A DNA stretch of 64,000 nucleotides from UBA4717 sp002404395 (GCA_937902275.1 CALFNW010000087.1:1-64000); one strand, 5' to 3'. Shown: positions 43,351 through 52,018, counted from the stretch's first letter. Translations and numbers: made by a program. The notes: generated by a model not told the origin, from the letters alone.

Positions 43351-44235
43351 ATGAAAATATCCACTACGACCGGGCGGCTCCGCCGCTTTTTCGATAAAAA
43401 AACTACATTCAAAATCATCAGAGAAGCCGGATTTGACTGCGCCGACCTGAATTTCTCGCTTCCGGGTTATCGCAAGGTCAATGAAGAATACGACAATTAC
43501 ATAAACGAAGCCGCCGAATTAAAAAAATATGCCGACTCGATCGGTCTGTCGATCAATCAGGCTCATGCTCCGTTTCATTCAAGCACCGGCAACTGCGACA
43601 CCGACCGCGAAATATTTAAATCGCTTACGGCTTCCATGAAGATCGCTTCGCTTTACGGAGTCAAAAACATCATTATTCATCCGAAACAACATCTGCCATA
43701 CCGCGGAAATGAAAAAGCGCTTTTTGACATGAATATGGAGTTTTACCGCTCGCTTATACCGTATTGCGAAGAATACGGTATCACCGTGTGCGTTGAAAAT
43801 ATGTGGCAGAACAATCCGCACAACGGATATATCACTCACAGCACCTGTTCAAAGCCTGAGGAATTTTGCGAATATATAGACACCGTCGGCTCACATCTGA
43901 TACGCGCCTGCCTTGACATAGGACACACCGCGCTCGTGGACGTTGAAGCCGACGAGGCGATACGTATGCTCGGTCGCGAACGCCTTGTTGCACTGCATAT
44001 GCATGACACCGACTACAAGGATGACCTGCACACCCTGCCCGGCATGAGTAAAATACCGTATGACAAGGTTGTGGACGCGCTTGCCGAGATCGGATACACC
44101 GGAGACATGACGCTTGAAGCCGACGGCTTTTTGACCGGCTTTGAGGCGGATTTTCTTCCCGAAGCCGAAAAATTCATGGCAAAACGCACGCGTTTTTTGG
44201 CGGATCGTTTTGAAGCAAAGCAGAAAAAGGCCTGA
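43351..44235 (+). CDS. Sugar phosphate isomerase/epimerase (xylose isomerase-like TIM barrel)
   Basis: This 294-residue protein is of the AP endonuclease 2/xylose isomerase-like TIM-barrel family. Metal-binding positions typical of the family appear in NQAHAPFH (His), IIIHPKQH (His), VCVENMW (Glu), CLDIGHTALV (Asp-His), ALHMHDTDYKDD (His-Asp) and TLEADGF (Glu). Such enzymes interconvert keto sugars, inositols or related compounds; the exact substrate is unknown. It is transcribed alone from a consensus promoter, divergent from the SLH beta-helix gene, and ends at a strong hairpin terminator shared with convergent nadE. A role in using sugars released by the adjacent surface system is plausible but inferred. 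Confidence 0.83.
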   Translation: MKISTTTGRLRRFFDKKTTFKIIREAGFDCADLNFSLPGYRKVNEEYDNYINEAAELKKYADSIGLSINQAHAPFHSSTGNCDTDREIFKSLTASMKIASLYGVKNIIIHPKQHLPYRGNEKALFDMNMEFYRSLIPYCEEYGITVCVENMWQNNPHNGYITHSTCSKPEEFCEYIDTVGSHLIRACLDIGHTALVDVEADEAIRMLGRERLVALHMHDTDYKDDLHTLPGMSKIPYDKVVDALAEIGYTGDMTLEADGFLTGFEADFLPEAEKFMAKRTRFLADRFEAKQKKA

Positions 44236-44342
44236 AACCAAGCACACGCGTGACGACTGCGCCGGAAGTGCGCAAAACGTGAGCGGCAAAAAATATCCGC
44301 ATACCGCAAATTTTGCGCGTTACCAACCGCACAAGACCGAAA

Positions 44343-44380
44343 AGCCGCCGAAAGCCAATTGACTTTCGGCGGCTCGTTTT
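44343..44380. terminator. Intrinsic terminator between the isomerase gene and nadE
   Basis: AGCCGCCGAAAG (44343-44354) pairs with CTTTCGGCGGCT (44363-44374), followed by CGTTTTTT. On the minus strand a shorter T stretch follows, so it can serve both convergent genes. Confidence 0.88.
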
Positions 44381-44387
44381 TTATTCG

Positions 44388-46355
44388 TCACACTTTGATA
44401 TTTTCGGCTTTTTTCACCCACAGCGCCGAAGAAGCGTCGCTGGGCATACGCCAATCTCCGCGCGGCGACAGGCAAATGCTTCCGATCTTCACTCCGTCCG
44501 GCAGGCAGCTGCGTTTGAACTGCTGAGTGAAAAAGCGGCGATAGAAGATCACAAGCCACTTTTTTATTACCGCAGGCTCAAAATCAGCTTTGAAAGCCTT
44601 GCAGGCAAGCGCAAATATCTTTTCCGGCTCAAAGCCGTATCTGACCGCATAGTAGAGGTAAAAATCGTGCAGCGCATACGGACCTACGATCTCTTCGGTC
44701 TGCTGTGCGATCTGTCCGTTTTCGTCGGGCGGCAAAAGTTCGGGACTTATCGGGGTGTCGAGAATGTCCGAAAGCACCTCGCTGCTTTTATTGAAAACAT
44801 CGTACCTCATTATCGTGTCGATCATCCATCTCACGAGCGTTTTCGGCACACCGCAGTTGACACCGTACATACTCATATGATCGGCATTATAAGTGCACCA
44901 ACCGAGCGCAAGCTCGCTCAGATCTCCCGTGCCGACTACAAATCCGCCGATCTTGCCCGCATAATCCATAAGCACTTGGGTGCGTTCGCGCGCCTGCGAA
45001 TTTTCAAATGTCAGATCGAACTTTTCGGGATCCTGACCTATGTCCGCAAAATGCTGTTCGACCGCCGCTTTTATCGGGATCTCGAGATAGGTTATCCCGA
45101 GGCTTTCCATAAGCTTAAGCGAGTTATTGTAAGTGCGGTCGGTCGTTCCGAAGCAGGGCATCGTTATTCCGACCACATCTGTCAGACTCCTGCCGCAACG
45201 TCTCGCGGCTTCGGTGCAGACAAGCAACGCAAGCGTGGAATCAAGACCGCCCGATACGCCTACCACCGGCTTCGCACCGGTGATCTCCATGCGCTTCTTA
45301 AGCCCCATTACCTGCATTTCAAATATATCCATACAGCGCGCGGAACGATCGCTCTTGGAGTCAGGCACGAACGGCAGCTTCCTGACTTTATAATACTCAA
45401 GATCGCTGTCCGCAACGTAGTCCGCGGTAAGCTTCGGGAGCATTACCGTCCGTTTCCGGATCATACCCGCACAAAGCGCCGCGCTCTGAGCAAAGGTCTT
45501 GAGCTTCAAGCGGTCAACGCGCAGCTTTCCGAGATCAATATCCCCGAAAAGAATATAGTCATTATCAATGGTTTCGGTGTTTTCGGCAAGAATACGTCCG
45601 TTCTCGCAGATCATACTGTGACCCGAGAAGATCAGGTCGGTAGTGGACTCGCCCGAGCCTGCCGAAACATAGACGTATGCGCCGAGTTCGGAAGACGAGC
45701 AGGTGCTGACAAGCGAGCGTCTGTAGCTGCGCTTCGATATAGTCTCATTACTTGCCGAAAGGTTGATTATCACCTCTGCACCGGCAAGCGCAAGCAGGCT
45801 TCCGGGGGACACGGTTGCCCACAGATCTTCACAGATCTCCGCGCCGAAGCTGAAATCTCCGGCGTCAAATACTATCCCGCAGCCGAACGGCACGTCCTCA
45901 TCCTGATACTCGGAAATGCCGAGTTCTGCCGCAGAAAGCTCCGAAAGCGAGGTCTCGGCTCCGGAAGAAAACCATCGGCGCTCGTAAAATTCATTGTAGG
46001 TAGGGATATACGTCTTAGGCACTATACCGCGCAATTTGCCGTTTGAGATCACGGCGGCGCAGTTGAAAAGCTTACCGTCCGCCGCAAGCGGAAGCCCGAC
46101 GGCAATGATCCCATCTCTGCCGCGGCTGAACGAAATTATCTCCCTGAGTCCGCAAAGCGCGGCGTCAAGCAGAGTCTTCTGAAAGAACAGATCCGCACAG
46201 GTGTAGCCGGTAAGCGCCAGCTCGGGAAACACCGCCAGCCTTACATTTTTGTCAAAAGCGGCTTGCGCCTTCTTGATTATTCTTTCCGTATTCACCGTAA
46301 CGTTTCCCACCGAAACGTCCGGCACTGCGGCGGCTACGCGCACAAAATCAAGCAT
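44388..46355 (-). CDS. nadE: NAD(+) synthase, glutamine-hydrolysing
   Basis: This 655-residue enzyme amidates nicotinic acid adenine dinucleotide to NAD using glutamine. Residues 1-290 are a nitrilase-type glutaminase domain (FPELALTGYTC with Glu, VPKTYIPTYNEFYE with Lys, FGAEICEDLWA with the nucleophilic Cys near 172). Residues 330-655 are the ATP-dependent synthetase domain with the PP-loop GVSGGLDSTLAL and GTGDLSELALGWCTYN. The length matches glutamine-dependent NadE. The start at 46355 (MLDFVRVA) was chosen because the ATG at 46367 overlaps the GGAG ribosome site after a start-proximal hairpin. Confidence 0.95.
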   Translation of the reverse strand: MLDFVRVAAAVPDVSVGNVTVNTERIIKKAQAAFDKNVRLAVFPELALTGYTCADLFFQKTLLDAALCGLREIISFSRGRDGIIAVGLPLAADGKLFNCAAVISNGKLRGIVPKTYIPTYNEFYERRWFSSGAETSLSELSAAELGISEYQDEDVPFGCGIVFDAGDFSFGAEICEDLWATVSPGSLLALAGAEVIINLSASNETISKRSYRRSLVSTCSSSELGAYVYVSAGSGESTTDLIFSGHSMICENGRILAENTETIDNDYILFGDIDLGKLRVDRLKLKTFAQSAALCAGMIRKRTVMLPKLTADYVADSDLEYYKVRKLPFVPDSKSDRSARCMDIFEMQVMGLKKRMEITGAKPVVGVSGGLDSTLALLVCTEAARRCGRSLTDVVGITMPCFGTTDRTYNNSLKLMESLGITYLEIPIKAAVEQHFADIGQDPEKFDLTFENSQARERTQVLMDYAGKIGGFVVGTGDLSELALGWCTYNADHMSMYGVNCGVPKTLVRWMIDTIMRYDVFNKSSEVLSDILDTPISPELLPPDENGQIAQQTEEIVGPYALHDFYLYYAVRYGFEPEKIFALACKAFKADFEPAVIKKWLVIFYRRFFTQQFKRSCLPDGVKIGSICLSPRGDWRMPSDASSALWVKKAENIKV

Positions 46356-46367
46356 TATAATCTCCAT

Positions 46368-46382
46368 GCCGCCGTAGGCGGC
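46368..46382 (-). promoter_or_regulatory. Start-proximal hairpin, nadE
   Basis: GCCGCC-TAC-GGCGGC on the minus strand (identical to the pheA and atpA copies), followed by ATGGAGATTATA and the ATG at 46355; preceded by TATTTATTTTTGA. Confidence 0.8.
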
Positions 46383-46510
46383 TCAAAAATAAATATAGTT
46401 TTTTTATCTAACAGCAAAAATCAGGGCGTGGAACCTGATGTCTCACTCAGCGGAGACCGCATTTTCACGCTATCCTCCATGTCGGCACTGCCAATTCAAA
46501 AAACGGTAAT
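46383..46510 (-). repeat. Extended leader element upstream of nadE, with a nested worn copy
   Basis: Read on the minus strand: a degenerate P2 (TTGGC-AGT-GCCGA, 46494-46482) followed by ATGGAGG but no gene; then TGAAAATGCGGTCTCCGCTGA, shared with the 29.9-kb copy; a hairpin ATCAGG/CCTGAT followed by TTTTT; an A/T-rich linker; and the nadE P2 hairpin. One element appears to have landed inside or beside an older one. Confidence 0.55.
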
Positions 46511-46583
46511 TTTCATGTTACAGGCGTAAAAATCGAAACTTCGCCGAAGTGATATGAAACTTTCACACGGAAGCGCATTTGTT

Positions 46584-47480
46584 TTATTCAGCTTCTGTCT
46601 GTCCGTGCGGGATCACTCCGCCGCCATTGTGCACGGCTTTCAATGCATACAGATCATTGAAAGAATAATCCTCTCCGCCGCTTTTACACCCGACCATGGT
46701 ATCAAGGCAGAGCGCATGAATACTGTTGAAAATGCTTTTTTCTATATCGGGATTGTTCTTTCTGAGCTGCCTTAGTAGCATTTTGATCTCGCGCCGCTTT
46801 GATTCTCCCACACCGTCCCCGCTCGAATGATTCCGTTCGGTAAAGCGGCAGGCACATTCGATAAATTCAAGTCCGTTATAACGCTTCCACGCAATAATAT
46901 CGTCCTCGTGTATGCAGTACAGCGGGCGTATCAGCTCCATGCCTTCAAAATTCGTACTGCGAAGCTTGGGCGGCATTGCCTGAAGCTGTGCGCCGTAGAA
47001 CATACCCATTACCGTAGTTTCCACCACATCGCTGAAATGATGCCCGAGCGCGATCTTGTTGCATCCGAGCTCACGCGCTTTGCTGTACAGATGTCCTCTG
47101 CGCATACGCGCGCAAAGGTAGCAGGGCGATTTTTCGGTGCGGTCGGCGACTCTGAAAATATCGGTCTCGAATACGGTTATCGGCACGTGCAAAAGCGCCG
47201 CATTCGATTCGATCTTTTTTCGGTTCGCTTCATTATAGCCGGGGTCCATTACCAAAAACTCAAGCTCAAACGGCACCTCGCTGTGTAATTTAAGCTGCTG
47301 CAGCAGCTTTGCCATGAGCATGGAATCCTTGCCGCCCGATATGCAGACCGCAATTTTGTCTCCCTCGCTTATAAGCTCATAGCGCTTGACCGCGGCAATA
47401 AACGGATTCCATATGGTCTTGCGGAATTTTTTGTTGATGCTTCGCTCAATAAGTTGGTATTCTTCAAGCTCTCTTTTCAT
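46584..47480 (-). CDS. ttcA: TtcA-family tRNA 2-thiolation protein
   Basis: This 298-residue PP-loop ATPase is of the TtcA family, which installs 2-thiocytidine at tRNA position 32. The PP-loop CISGGKDSMLMAKLL (about residue 46), the central KSPCYLCARMRRGHLY with the CxxC that coordinates an iron-sulfur cluster, and IALGHHFSDVVETTVMG are diagnostic. The C-terminal CRFTERNH-type tail follows MELIRPLYCIHEDDI. It lies 19 bases after tcdA in a probable three-gene RNA-modification operon. Confidence 0.82.
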   Translation of the reverse strand: MKRELEEYQLIERSINKKFRKTIWNPFIAAVKRYELISEGDKIAVCISGGKDSMLMAKLLQQLKLHSEVPFELEFLVMDPGYNEANRKKIESNAALLHVPITVFETDIFRVADRTEKSPCYLCARMRRGHLYSKARELGCNKIALGHHFSDVVETTVMGMFYGAQLQAMPPKLRSTNFEGMELIRPLYCIHEDDIIAWKRYNGLEFIECACRFTERNHSSGDGVGESKRREIKMLLRQLRKNNPDIEKSIFNSIHALCLDTMVGCKSGGEDYSFNDLYALKAVHNGGGVIPHGQTEAE

Positions 47481-47499
47481 TTAACCTAATACCCCGTCG

Positions 47500-48246
47500 T
47501 TATGCTCCCGCACCGTTTCCGCGCACTCCCGTAAGCCCCTTTATTACCTCTCCCGCGATTATAAGTCCGACGACCGAGGGCACAAAGGAAATACTGCCGG
47601 GCAGGCTGCGGCGCACCGTGCGCTTATCGGCTTCCGACAGCTCGGTGTCGGCACGCGGGATAAGCGGAAGCTCTTTTGAATAAACCACCTTAAGCTTTTG
47701 TATTTTTCGTTTGCGAAGCTCAACTCTCATGACCTTGGCAAGCGGGTCGACCGAGGTCTTGTATATATCCGAAACGCAGAACGCCGTCGGATCAAGCTTG
47801 TTGCCCGCGCCCATTGAGGAGATAAGCGGAGTATTGTCCTTGTCGGCATTCACCGCAAGCGCAATCTTGCCCGCTACCGTATCAATAGCGTCAACAATAT
47901 AGTCATATTCGGAAAAATCGAATTCTCCCGCCGTTTCGGGAGTATAGAAGATCTTGTAAGTCCGCACCGCCGCGTCCGGATTTATATCGGCGATCCTTTC
48001 GGCGGCGACATCGACCTTGAATCTGCCGACCGAGCTGTGCGTCGCATATATCTGGCGATTGATATTTGAAAGACATACGGTGTCGTTATCTATCAGATCA
48101 AGCGCGCCCACGCCGCTTCTGGCAAGTGCTTCGGCGGCAAATCCGCCGACTCCGCCGACTCCGAATACGGCGACTCTTGACTTTGAAAGCGTTTCGATCG
48201 CTTCCTTGCCGAGCAAAAGTTCTGTTCTTGAAAACTGTTCGGACAT
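47500..48246 (-). CDS. tcdA: tRNA threonylcarbamoyladenosine dehydratase
   Basis: This 248-residue E1/ThiF-fold enzyme of the TcdA (CsdL) family uses ATP to cyclise t6A37 in tRNA to its cyclic form. The nucleotide motif AVFGVGGVGGFAAEALARSGV (from about residue 25), DNDTVCLSNINRQIYA, and IVDAIDTVAGKIAL are typical; SMGAGNKLDPT follows. The ATG at 48246 (MSEQFSRTE) is preceded by GGAG and a small hairpin. An upstream in-frame ATG at 48282 lies on the far side of that hairpin with no ribosome site and is rejected. It sits between the rRNA methyltransferase and ttcA genes. Confidence 0.88.
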   Translation of the reverse strand: MSEQFSRTELLLGKEAIETLSKSRVAVFGVGGVGGFAAEALARSGVGALDLIDNDTVCLSNINRQIYATHSSVGRFKVDVAAERIADINPDAAVRTYKIFYTPETAGEFDFSEYDYIVDAIDTVAGKIALAVNADKDNTPLISSMGAGNKLDPTAFCVSDIYKTSVDPLAKVMRVELRKRKIQKLKVVYSKELPLIPRADTELSEADKRTVRRSLPGSISFVPSVVGLIIAGEVIKGLTGVRGNGAGA

Positions 48247-48257
48247 ATTCACTCCGT

Positions 48258-48272
48258 GCCGCTCACTGCGGC
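48258..48272 (-). promoter_or_regulatory. Start-proximal hairpin, tcdA
   Basis: GCCGC-AGTGA-GCGGC on the minus strand, followed by ACGGAGTGAAT and the ATG at 48246. Confidence 0.75.
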
Positions 48273-48291
48273 TTTTATACAAATTTTATAA

Positions 48292-49512
48292 TCAGACGAC
48301 TTGGAAAATATAGAATTTAAGGTATTCGGTCTCAGGCACGTTCCAGAGTATCGGATGATCGGGCGACTGTTTGCGCGCCTCTATCTGGCGGAGCGTGACC
48401 GCCGCATCCTGTGCCGCATCATGCAACATACGGCAGAACATTCCCTCTTTCATAAAGTGGGAGCAGGAACAGGTTGCAAGATATCCGCCGCGCGGCAAAA
48501 GCTTCATCGCTTTCATGTTGATCTCTTTGTATCCCCGCTCCGCCGAAGCCACGGTCGATGAACTTTTGGTAAACGCCGGCGGATCAAGGATTATCATATC
48601 AAAGTCACGCGCTTTGCCGTTATACAGCTTGGTCAGATGATCAAACACATCCGCGCAAACGAAATCCATTCTGTCCTCAAGCCCGTTAAGCGCCGCATTG
48701 TGTTTGGCAAGTGCAAGCGCATCCTCGGAAATATCGACCGCACAGACGTGCTGCGCGCCGGCAAGCGCCGCATTCAGCGCAAACGATCCCGTGTGGGTAA
48801 AGCAGTCAAGCACACGCTTGCCGCGCGCAAGTCTTGCCACTGCCTGACGGTTGTATTTCTGATCGAGGAAAAATCCGGTTTTCTGACCGTTTATGTAATC
48901 GACTTCATATTTGACGCCGTTTTCGCACATTATAAGCTTGCCGCCGTCGTCAAACCCCTCTGCCCTGCAGTAATAGTCGGTATACATCTTCATGCCCTCA
49001 AGCTCGCGCAGTGCAACGTCGTTGCGCTCATACACCGCGTCAATCCTCACGCCGTACTCTCCGAGCACTTTGAGCAGCGCCTTTACGATCGTCGGTTTGA
49101 TCCGTTCACAGCCGAGCGACATGACCTGCATCACAAGTACATTTCCGAACCGGTCGACCGTAAGTCCCGGAAACAGATCCGCCTCTCCGAATATCAGACG
49201 GCAGTTATCGAAATCCCCGCTCATTACCGTCAGACGGTATTCGATCGCATAACGGACTCTGCGCTCATAAAACAGCTCATCAAAACGGTCGTTCGGATTT
49301 TTTGATATGACCCTGACTCTGATCTTTGAGTTGTCGTTTATATATCCGCTCCCGAGGTAGCGTGCCTTTTTGGAGTAAACGTCTACGATATCTCCGTTTT
49401 CATATTCGCCCGAAACGGCGGTAACTTCATCGGCAAAAACCCACGGGTGCCCTCCTTTGAGTGCTCTCTCGGCTTTTTCGGTGACCGACACCTTTGTATA
49501 TTCTCTTGACAC
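48292..49512 (-). CDS. rlmI: Class I SAM-dependent rRNA methyltransferase (RlmI-like)
   Basis: This 406-residue enzyme fits the RlmI/RlmK family of 23S rRNA cytosine-5 methyltransferases. An N-terminal PUA domain (residues 1-75, with GGHPWVFADEV and YLGSGYIND) precedes a central domain and a Rossmann methyltransferase. SAM binding is seen in VLDCFTHTGSFALNAAL. The catalytic motifs are ILDPPAFTKS and TCSCSHFM, whose Cys is expected to attack cytosine C6. It starts at a GTG behind AAGGGG and is the first gene of a likely operon with tcdA and ttcA. The exact target base is inferred from the family. Confidence 0.85.
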   Translation of the reverse strand: MSREYTKVSVTEKAERALKGGHPWVFADEVTAVSGEYENGDIVDVYSKKARYLGSGYINDNSKIRVRVISKNPNDRFDELFYERRVRYAIEYRLTVMSGDFDNCRLIFGEADLFPGLTVDRFGNVLVMQVMSLGCERIKPTIVKALLKVLGEYGVRIDAVYERNDVALRELEGMKMYTDYYCRAEGFDDGGKLIMCENGVKYEVDYINGQKTGFFLDQKYNRQAVARLARGKRVLDCFTHTGSFALNAALAGAQHVCAVDISEDALALAKHNAALNGLEDRMDFVCADVFDHLTKLYNGKARDFDMIILDPPAFTKSSSTVASAERGYKEINMKAMKLLPRGGYLATCSCSHFMKEGMFCRMLHDAAQDAAVTLRQIEARKQSPDHPILWNVPETEYLKFYIFQVV

Positions 49513-49669
49513 TTTAACAAAACCCCTTCATAAACTGCTTTATCAAGTATACCACATAAAACGGCGACATTCAACAGTTGCGTTCGCTTTTTTCACATTT
49601 TTTTGCCGCAAAGCGACACTATGCATTTTTCAAAGAAATATACAATTATAGCAAAAAAGACTGCAATTC

Positions 49670-49698
49670 TTGACTTTGAGTGCAAAATATGGTATTCT
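49670..49698 (+). promoter_or_regulatory. Promoter of the AraC-Crp/Fnr pair
   Basis: TTGACT (49670-49675), a 17-bp spacer and TATTCT (49693-49698). About 70 bases of leader follow, including the start-proximal hairpin. Confidence 0.7.
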
Positions 49699-49746
49699 TT
49701 TTTTGAAGACAAGCGATAATATTTTTCGGAACCTGTAAAAATATGA

Positions 49747-49761
49747 GTCGGCTTCGCCGAT
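49747..49761 (+). promoter_or_regulatory. Start-proximal hairpin, AraC gene at 49774
   Basis: GTCGGC-TTC-GCCGAT (outer G-U pair), followed by ACGGATTATATC and the ATG at 49774. The ribosome site after it is weak (CGGA). Confidence 0.72.
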
Positions 49762-49773
49762 ACGGATTATATC

Positions 49774-50637
49774 ATGTCGGAAGAATTATTCAGAGTCTGG
49801 CACAGCGTCTGTGAGCAGGAAGACTTTTCTCCGCACGGGGACTTCGCCGCTGTACACGGTCACAATATGCATGAACTGATTCTGGTCAAAAGCGGTGTGC
49901 TCAATGTCAAGATAAATGAAAAAGAGTACGTTGTTCCGCCGAAAAGTCTCGTAATAATGAGCAATATCGAAATGCATCTTTTGACGCCTATCGAATTTCC
50001 CTATGAAAGGTACGGACTTCAGGTGTCTATACCCGCAATGAAAAAAATCCCTCTCAACATCAGCTACTTTTCCATTCTCGCCAATCACCCGCCGCACTTC
50101 AACAATGTTTTCGATCTGAGCAGCTGCTTTGAAGAGTTTGAAACGCTCTTTAAAGGGATGGAAGCCGAATGCGACTCATCGGTCTGTGCACGTCCCTCCC
50201 GTATGCTTGACGAATACTCAAACGACATAATGCGCTTCAAGATTTCCGAGCTTTTGCTCATGTTAAAGCGAAAATTTCCGGAAAGATTCACTCAGCACAA
50301 AAACAAAAGCGACTGCACGATACTCCAGATACAGCAATACATTGATTCCAATTTTGCAAAGGACATAAGCATAAATGAGCTTGCAAAGGAAGCATTTATC
50401 AGCCACACCTCGTTTATAAATGCGTTCAAGAAGATCACCGGATATTCGCCGAAGCATTACTTGCTTATGTGCAGACTTGCGGAAGCAAAATCATTACTCA
50501 GCTCGTCCTCTCTTACCATAAGCGATATCGCGTTCAAGATCGGCTTCAAGGATTCAAACAGCTTCATCAGATTCTTCAGGCAGGAGTTAGGACTGACCCC
50601 GGGAGAATATCGCAAAATAAATTATGATATTAGCTGA
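49774..50637 (+). CDS. AraC-family transcriptional regulator
   Basis: This 287-residue regulator has an N-terminal cupin effector domain (residues 15-110, with HGHNMHELILVKSGVLNVKI typical of ligand-binding barrels) and a C-terminal AraC/XylS DNA-binding domain (residues 185-285). The two helix-turn-helix units are ISINELAKEAFISHTSFINA and LTISDIAFKIGFKDSNSFIR, ending in LGLTPGEYRK. Its end overlaps the following Crp/Fnr gene by 14 bases, so the two regulators are made together. The effector is unknown; a sugar is likely for this architecture. Confidence 0.9.
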   Translation: MSEELFRVWHSVCEQEDFSPHGDFAAVHGHNMHELILVKSGVLNVKINEKEYVVPPKSLVIMSNIEMHLLTPIEFPYERYGLQVSIPAMKKIPLNISYFSILANHPPHFNNVFDLSSCFEEFETLFKGMEAECDSSVCARPSRMLDEYSNDIMRFKISELLLMLKRKFPERFTQHKNKSDCTILQIQQYIDSNFAKDISINELAKEAFISHTSFINAFKKITGYSPKHYLLMCRLAEAKSLLSSSSLTISDIAFKIGFKDSNSFIRFFRQELGLTPGEYRKINYDIS

Positions 50638-51304
50638 AAACGAACTTCAGATCATAAAAAAGAACCGTCTGTTTTCAGGGCTTGACAACGATGCGCTTGA
50701 ACGCACTCTGGAGTTTTTCAAAGCTTCGGGTGAAGATTACAAAAAGGGGACCCTGCTCAAACGAAGCGGTGAAATGCCGGGTCATTTCGGACTTGTGATC
50801 GACGGTATAGTTCGCATCGATACCGTAAGCCTTGACGGCAGGCAAATGATAATGGCAAGCGTGTCGTCGGGCGGTACTTTCGGAGAATCGCTCGATTTTC
50901 TGCAACGCAGTGCCGAAATATTCATAACTGCTTCAAGCGACGTCCGTATTCTTTGGCTGAGCACCGAGAAACTGCGCAAAGCCACCGCGCTTACCGCCGA
51001 CGAGTTCGGCATCGCACAGCGTTTCATCGCAATACTTGCCGAGCGCGCGCTTTCAATGAACGACCGCATACAGATATTATCAAAAGCGACCATACGCGAT
51101 AAAGTGCTCGCCTTTCTTTCGGACTGCGTGAGGAAAAACGGCAAGCGGCACTTTACGATCGACTTCGACCGTGCGGAGCTGGCGGCGTATTTGGGGTGCG
51201 ACCGTTCTGCGCTCTCCCGAGAACTTGCAAAACTGAGGGACGAGGGCATAATTACATATAAAAAGAACGAATTTACGGTAAAAGCCTATTACCCTCAGAA
51301 TTAA
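50624..51304 (+). CDS. Crp/Fnr-family transcriptional regulator
   Basis: This 226-residue regulator has an N-terminal cyclic-nucleotide-binding-like beta roll (residues 15-125, GHFGLVIDGIVRIDTVSLDG), a long dimer helix and a C-terminal winged helix (residues 150-226) with RAELAAYLGCDRSALSRELA as the helix-turn-helix. The cluster-type N-terminal cysteines of FNR are absent, so it is not a classical oxygen-sensing FNR; it is closer to the HcpR/CRP-like groups of Clostridia. The effector is unknown. A palindrome of Crp/Fnr-box form lies 2.6 kb away, before the substrate-binding protein gene. It overlaps the AraC gene. Confidence 0.9.
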   Translation: MILAENELQIIKKNRLFSGLDNDALERTLEFFKASGEDYKKGTLLKRSGEMPGHFGLVIDGIVRIDTVSLDGRQMIMASVSSGGTFGESLDFLQRSAEIFITASSDVRILWLSTEKLRKATALTADEFGIAQRFIAILAERALSMNDRIQILSKATIRDKVLAFLSDCVRKNGKRHFTIDFDRAELAAYLGCDRSALSRELAKLRDEGIITYKKNEFTVKAYYPQN

Positions 51305-51371
51305 ATGCGCTGTAAAAAGTCAATGCTTTCAAACGGCAAAACGGCGGCGCTTTGCCGCCGGAGTCAATGTC

Positions 51372-51416
51372 AAAGCGGTGTTAAAAAACTCAAGATGAGT
51401 TTTTTAACACCGCTTT
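51372..51416. terminator. 21-bp perfect hairpin (dispersed hairpin family, copy 3)
   Basis: Arms 51372-51392 and 51396-51416 with loop AGA; core GCGGTGTTAAAAAACTCA. It separates the convergent Crp/Fnr and zinc-ribbon genes and shares its left flank (GCCGCC..CAATGT) with the copies at 27.3 and 39.9 kb. Confidence 0.85.
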
Positions 51417-51418
51417 GA

Positions 51419-52018
51419 TTATTTGAGAAGTTTGATCTTTCCGATTATCGGAAGCTCTTTTGCTCTGCCGTCCGCCGCATTTATGATACCGATTATCGTC
51501 AGCACCAAAAACGCGATGTTAGCGAGATTAAGTATCGCCGAGAAAAGCATTCCGAGTCGGTAATTTATCACCGAGAACACCGCCGTCACGATCGAAGCGG
51601 CTATCCACCAGGCAACCTCCGCTATTGCGAGTACAAGTCCCTGATTCGAATGAAATCTTGCATACTTTGAGCCGGGCGCGGCAATAAGCGGGATAAGTAC
51701 AAGCCAAGAGAGATAAGCAACTATCGACATTCCCTTGTTCTTGTCAATATCCGCACGGTCGAAATCGGATGTTGTATCCGCTGTGTCGTTGAGCTTTTTG
51801 ATCTTTCCGACCAGATCGTCCTCGGCGGTTCCGCCCGTGTTTCCCGCCTGTGCACCGGCTGCTCCGTTTGCACCGGCTGCACTGCCGGCGTCGTTTGAAG
51901 CGGTGCCGGCAGCAGTGTTTTCAGCGGTGTTGTTTGTTTCATCCTTTGATGCGCCGCAGGACGGACAAAATTTATCCGTATCCTCAAGTTTAGCGCCGCA
52001 CTTACTGCAAAATGCCAT
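51419..52018 (-). CDS. Zinc-ribbon membrane protein (DUF4870-like)
   Basis: This 199-residue protein begins with a zinc ribbon, CSKCGAKLEDTDKFCPSCGAS (residues 4-24). A low-complexity Ala/Gly/Thr/Asn linker (about 25-70), a short charged segment and three to four membrane helices (about 95-185; SIVAYLSWLVLIPLIAAPG and RFHSNQGLVLAIAEV are typical of DUF4870-type domains) follow. Such proteins are common in Firmicutes and their role is unknown. It follows another zinc-ribbon membrane gene by 46 bases, probably as an operon. The start follows GGAGG. Confidence 0.75.
   Translation of the reverse strand: MAFCSKCGAKLEDTDKFCPSCGASKDETNNTAENTAAGTASNDAGSAAGANGAAGAQAGNTGGTAEDDLVGKIKKLNDTADTTSDFDRADIDKNKGMSIVAYLSWLVLIPLIAAPGSKYARFHSNQGLVLAIAEVAWWIAASIVTAVFSVINYRLGMLFSAILNLANIAFLVLTIIGIINAADGRAKELPIIGKIKLLK

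Noticed and set aside
44313..46046. A 577-residue open frame on the plus strand opposite nadE
   Set aside because: It mirrors the codon pattern of nadE, has no ribosome site and shows no recognisable protein motif, while nadE on the other strand has a complete set of family motifs.
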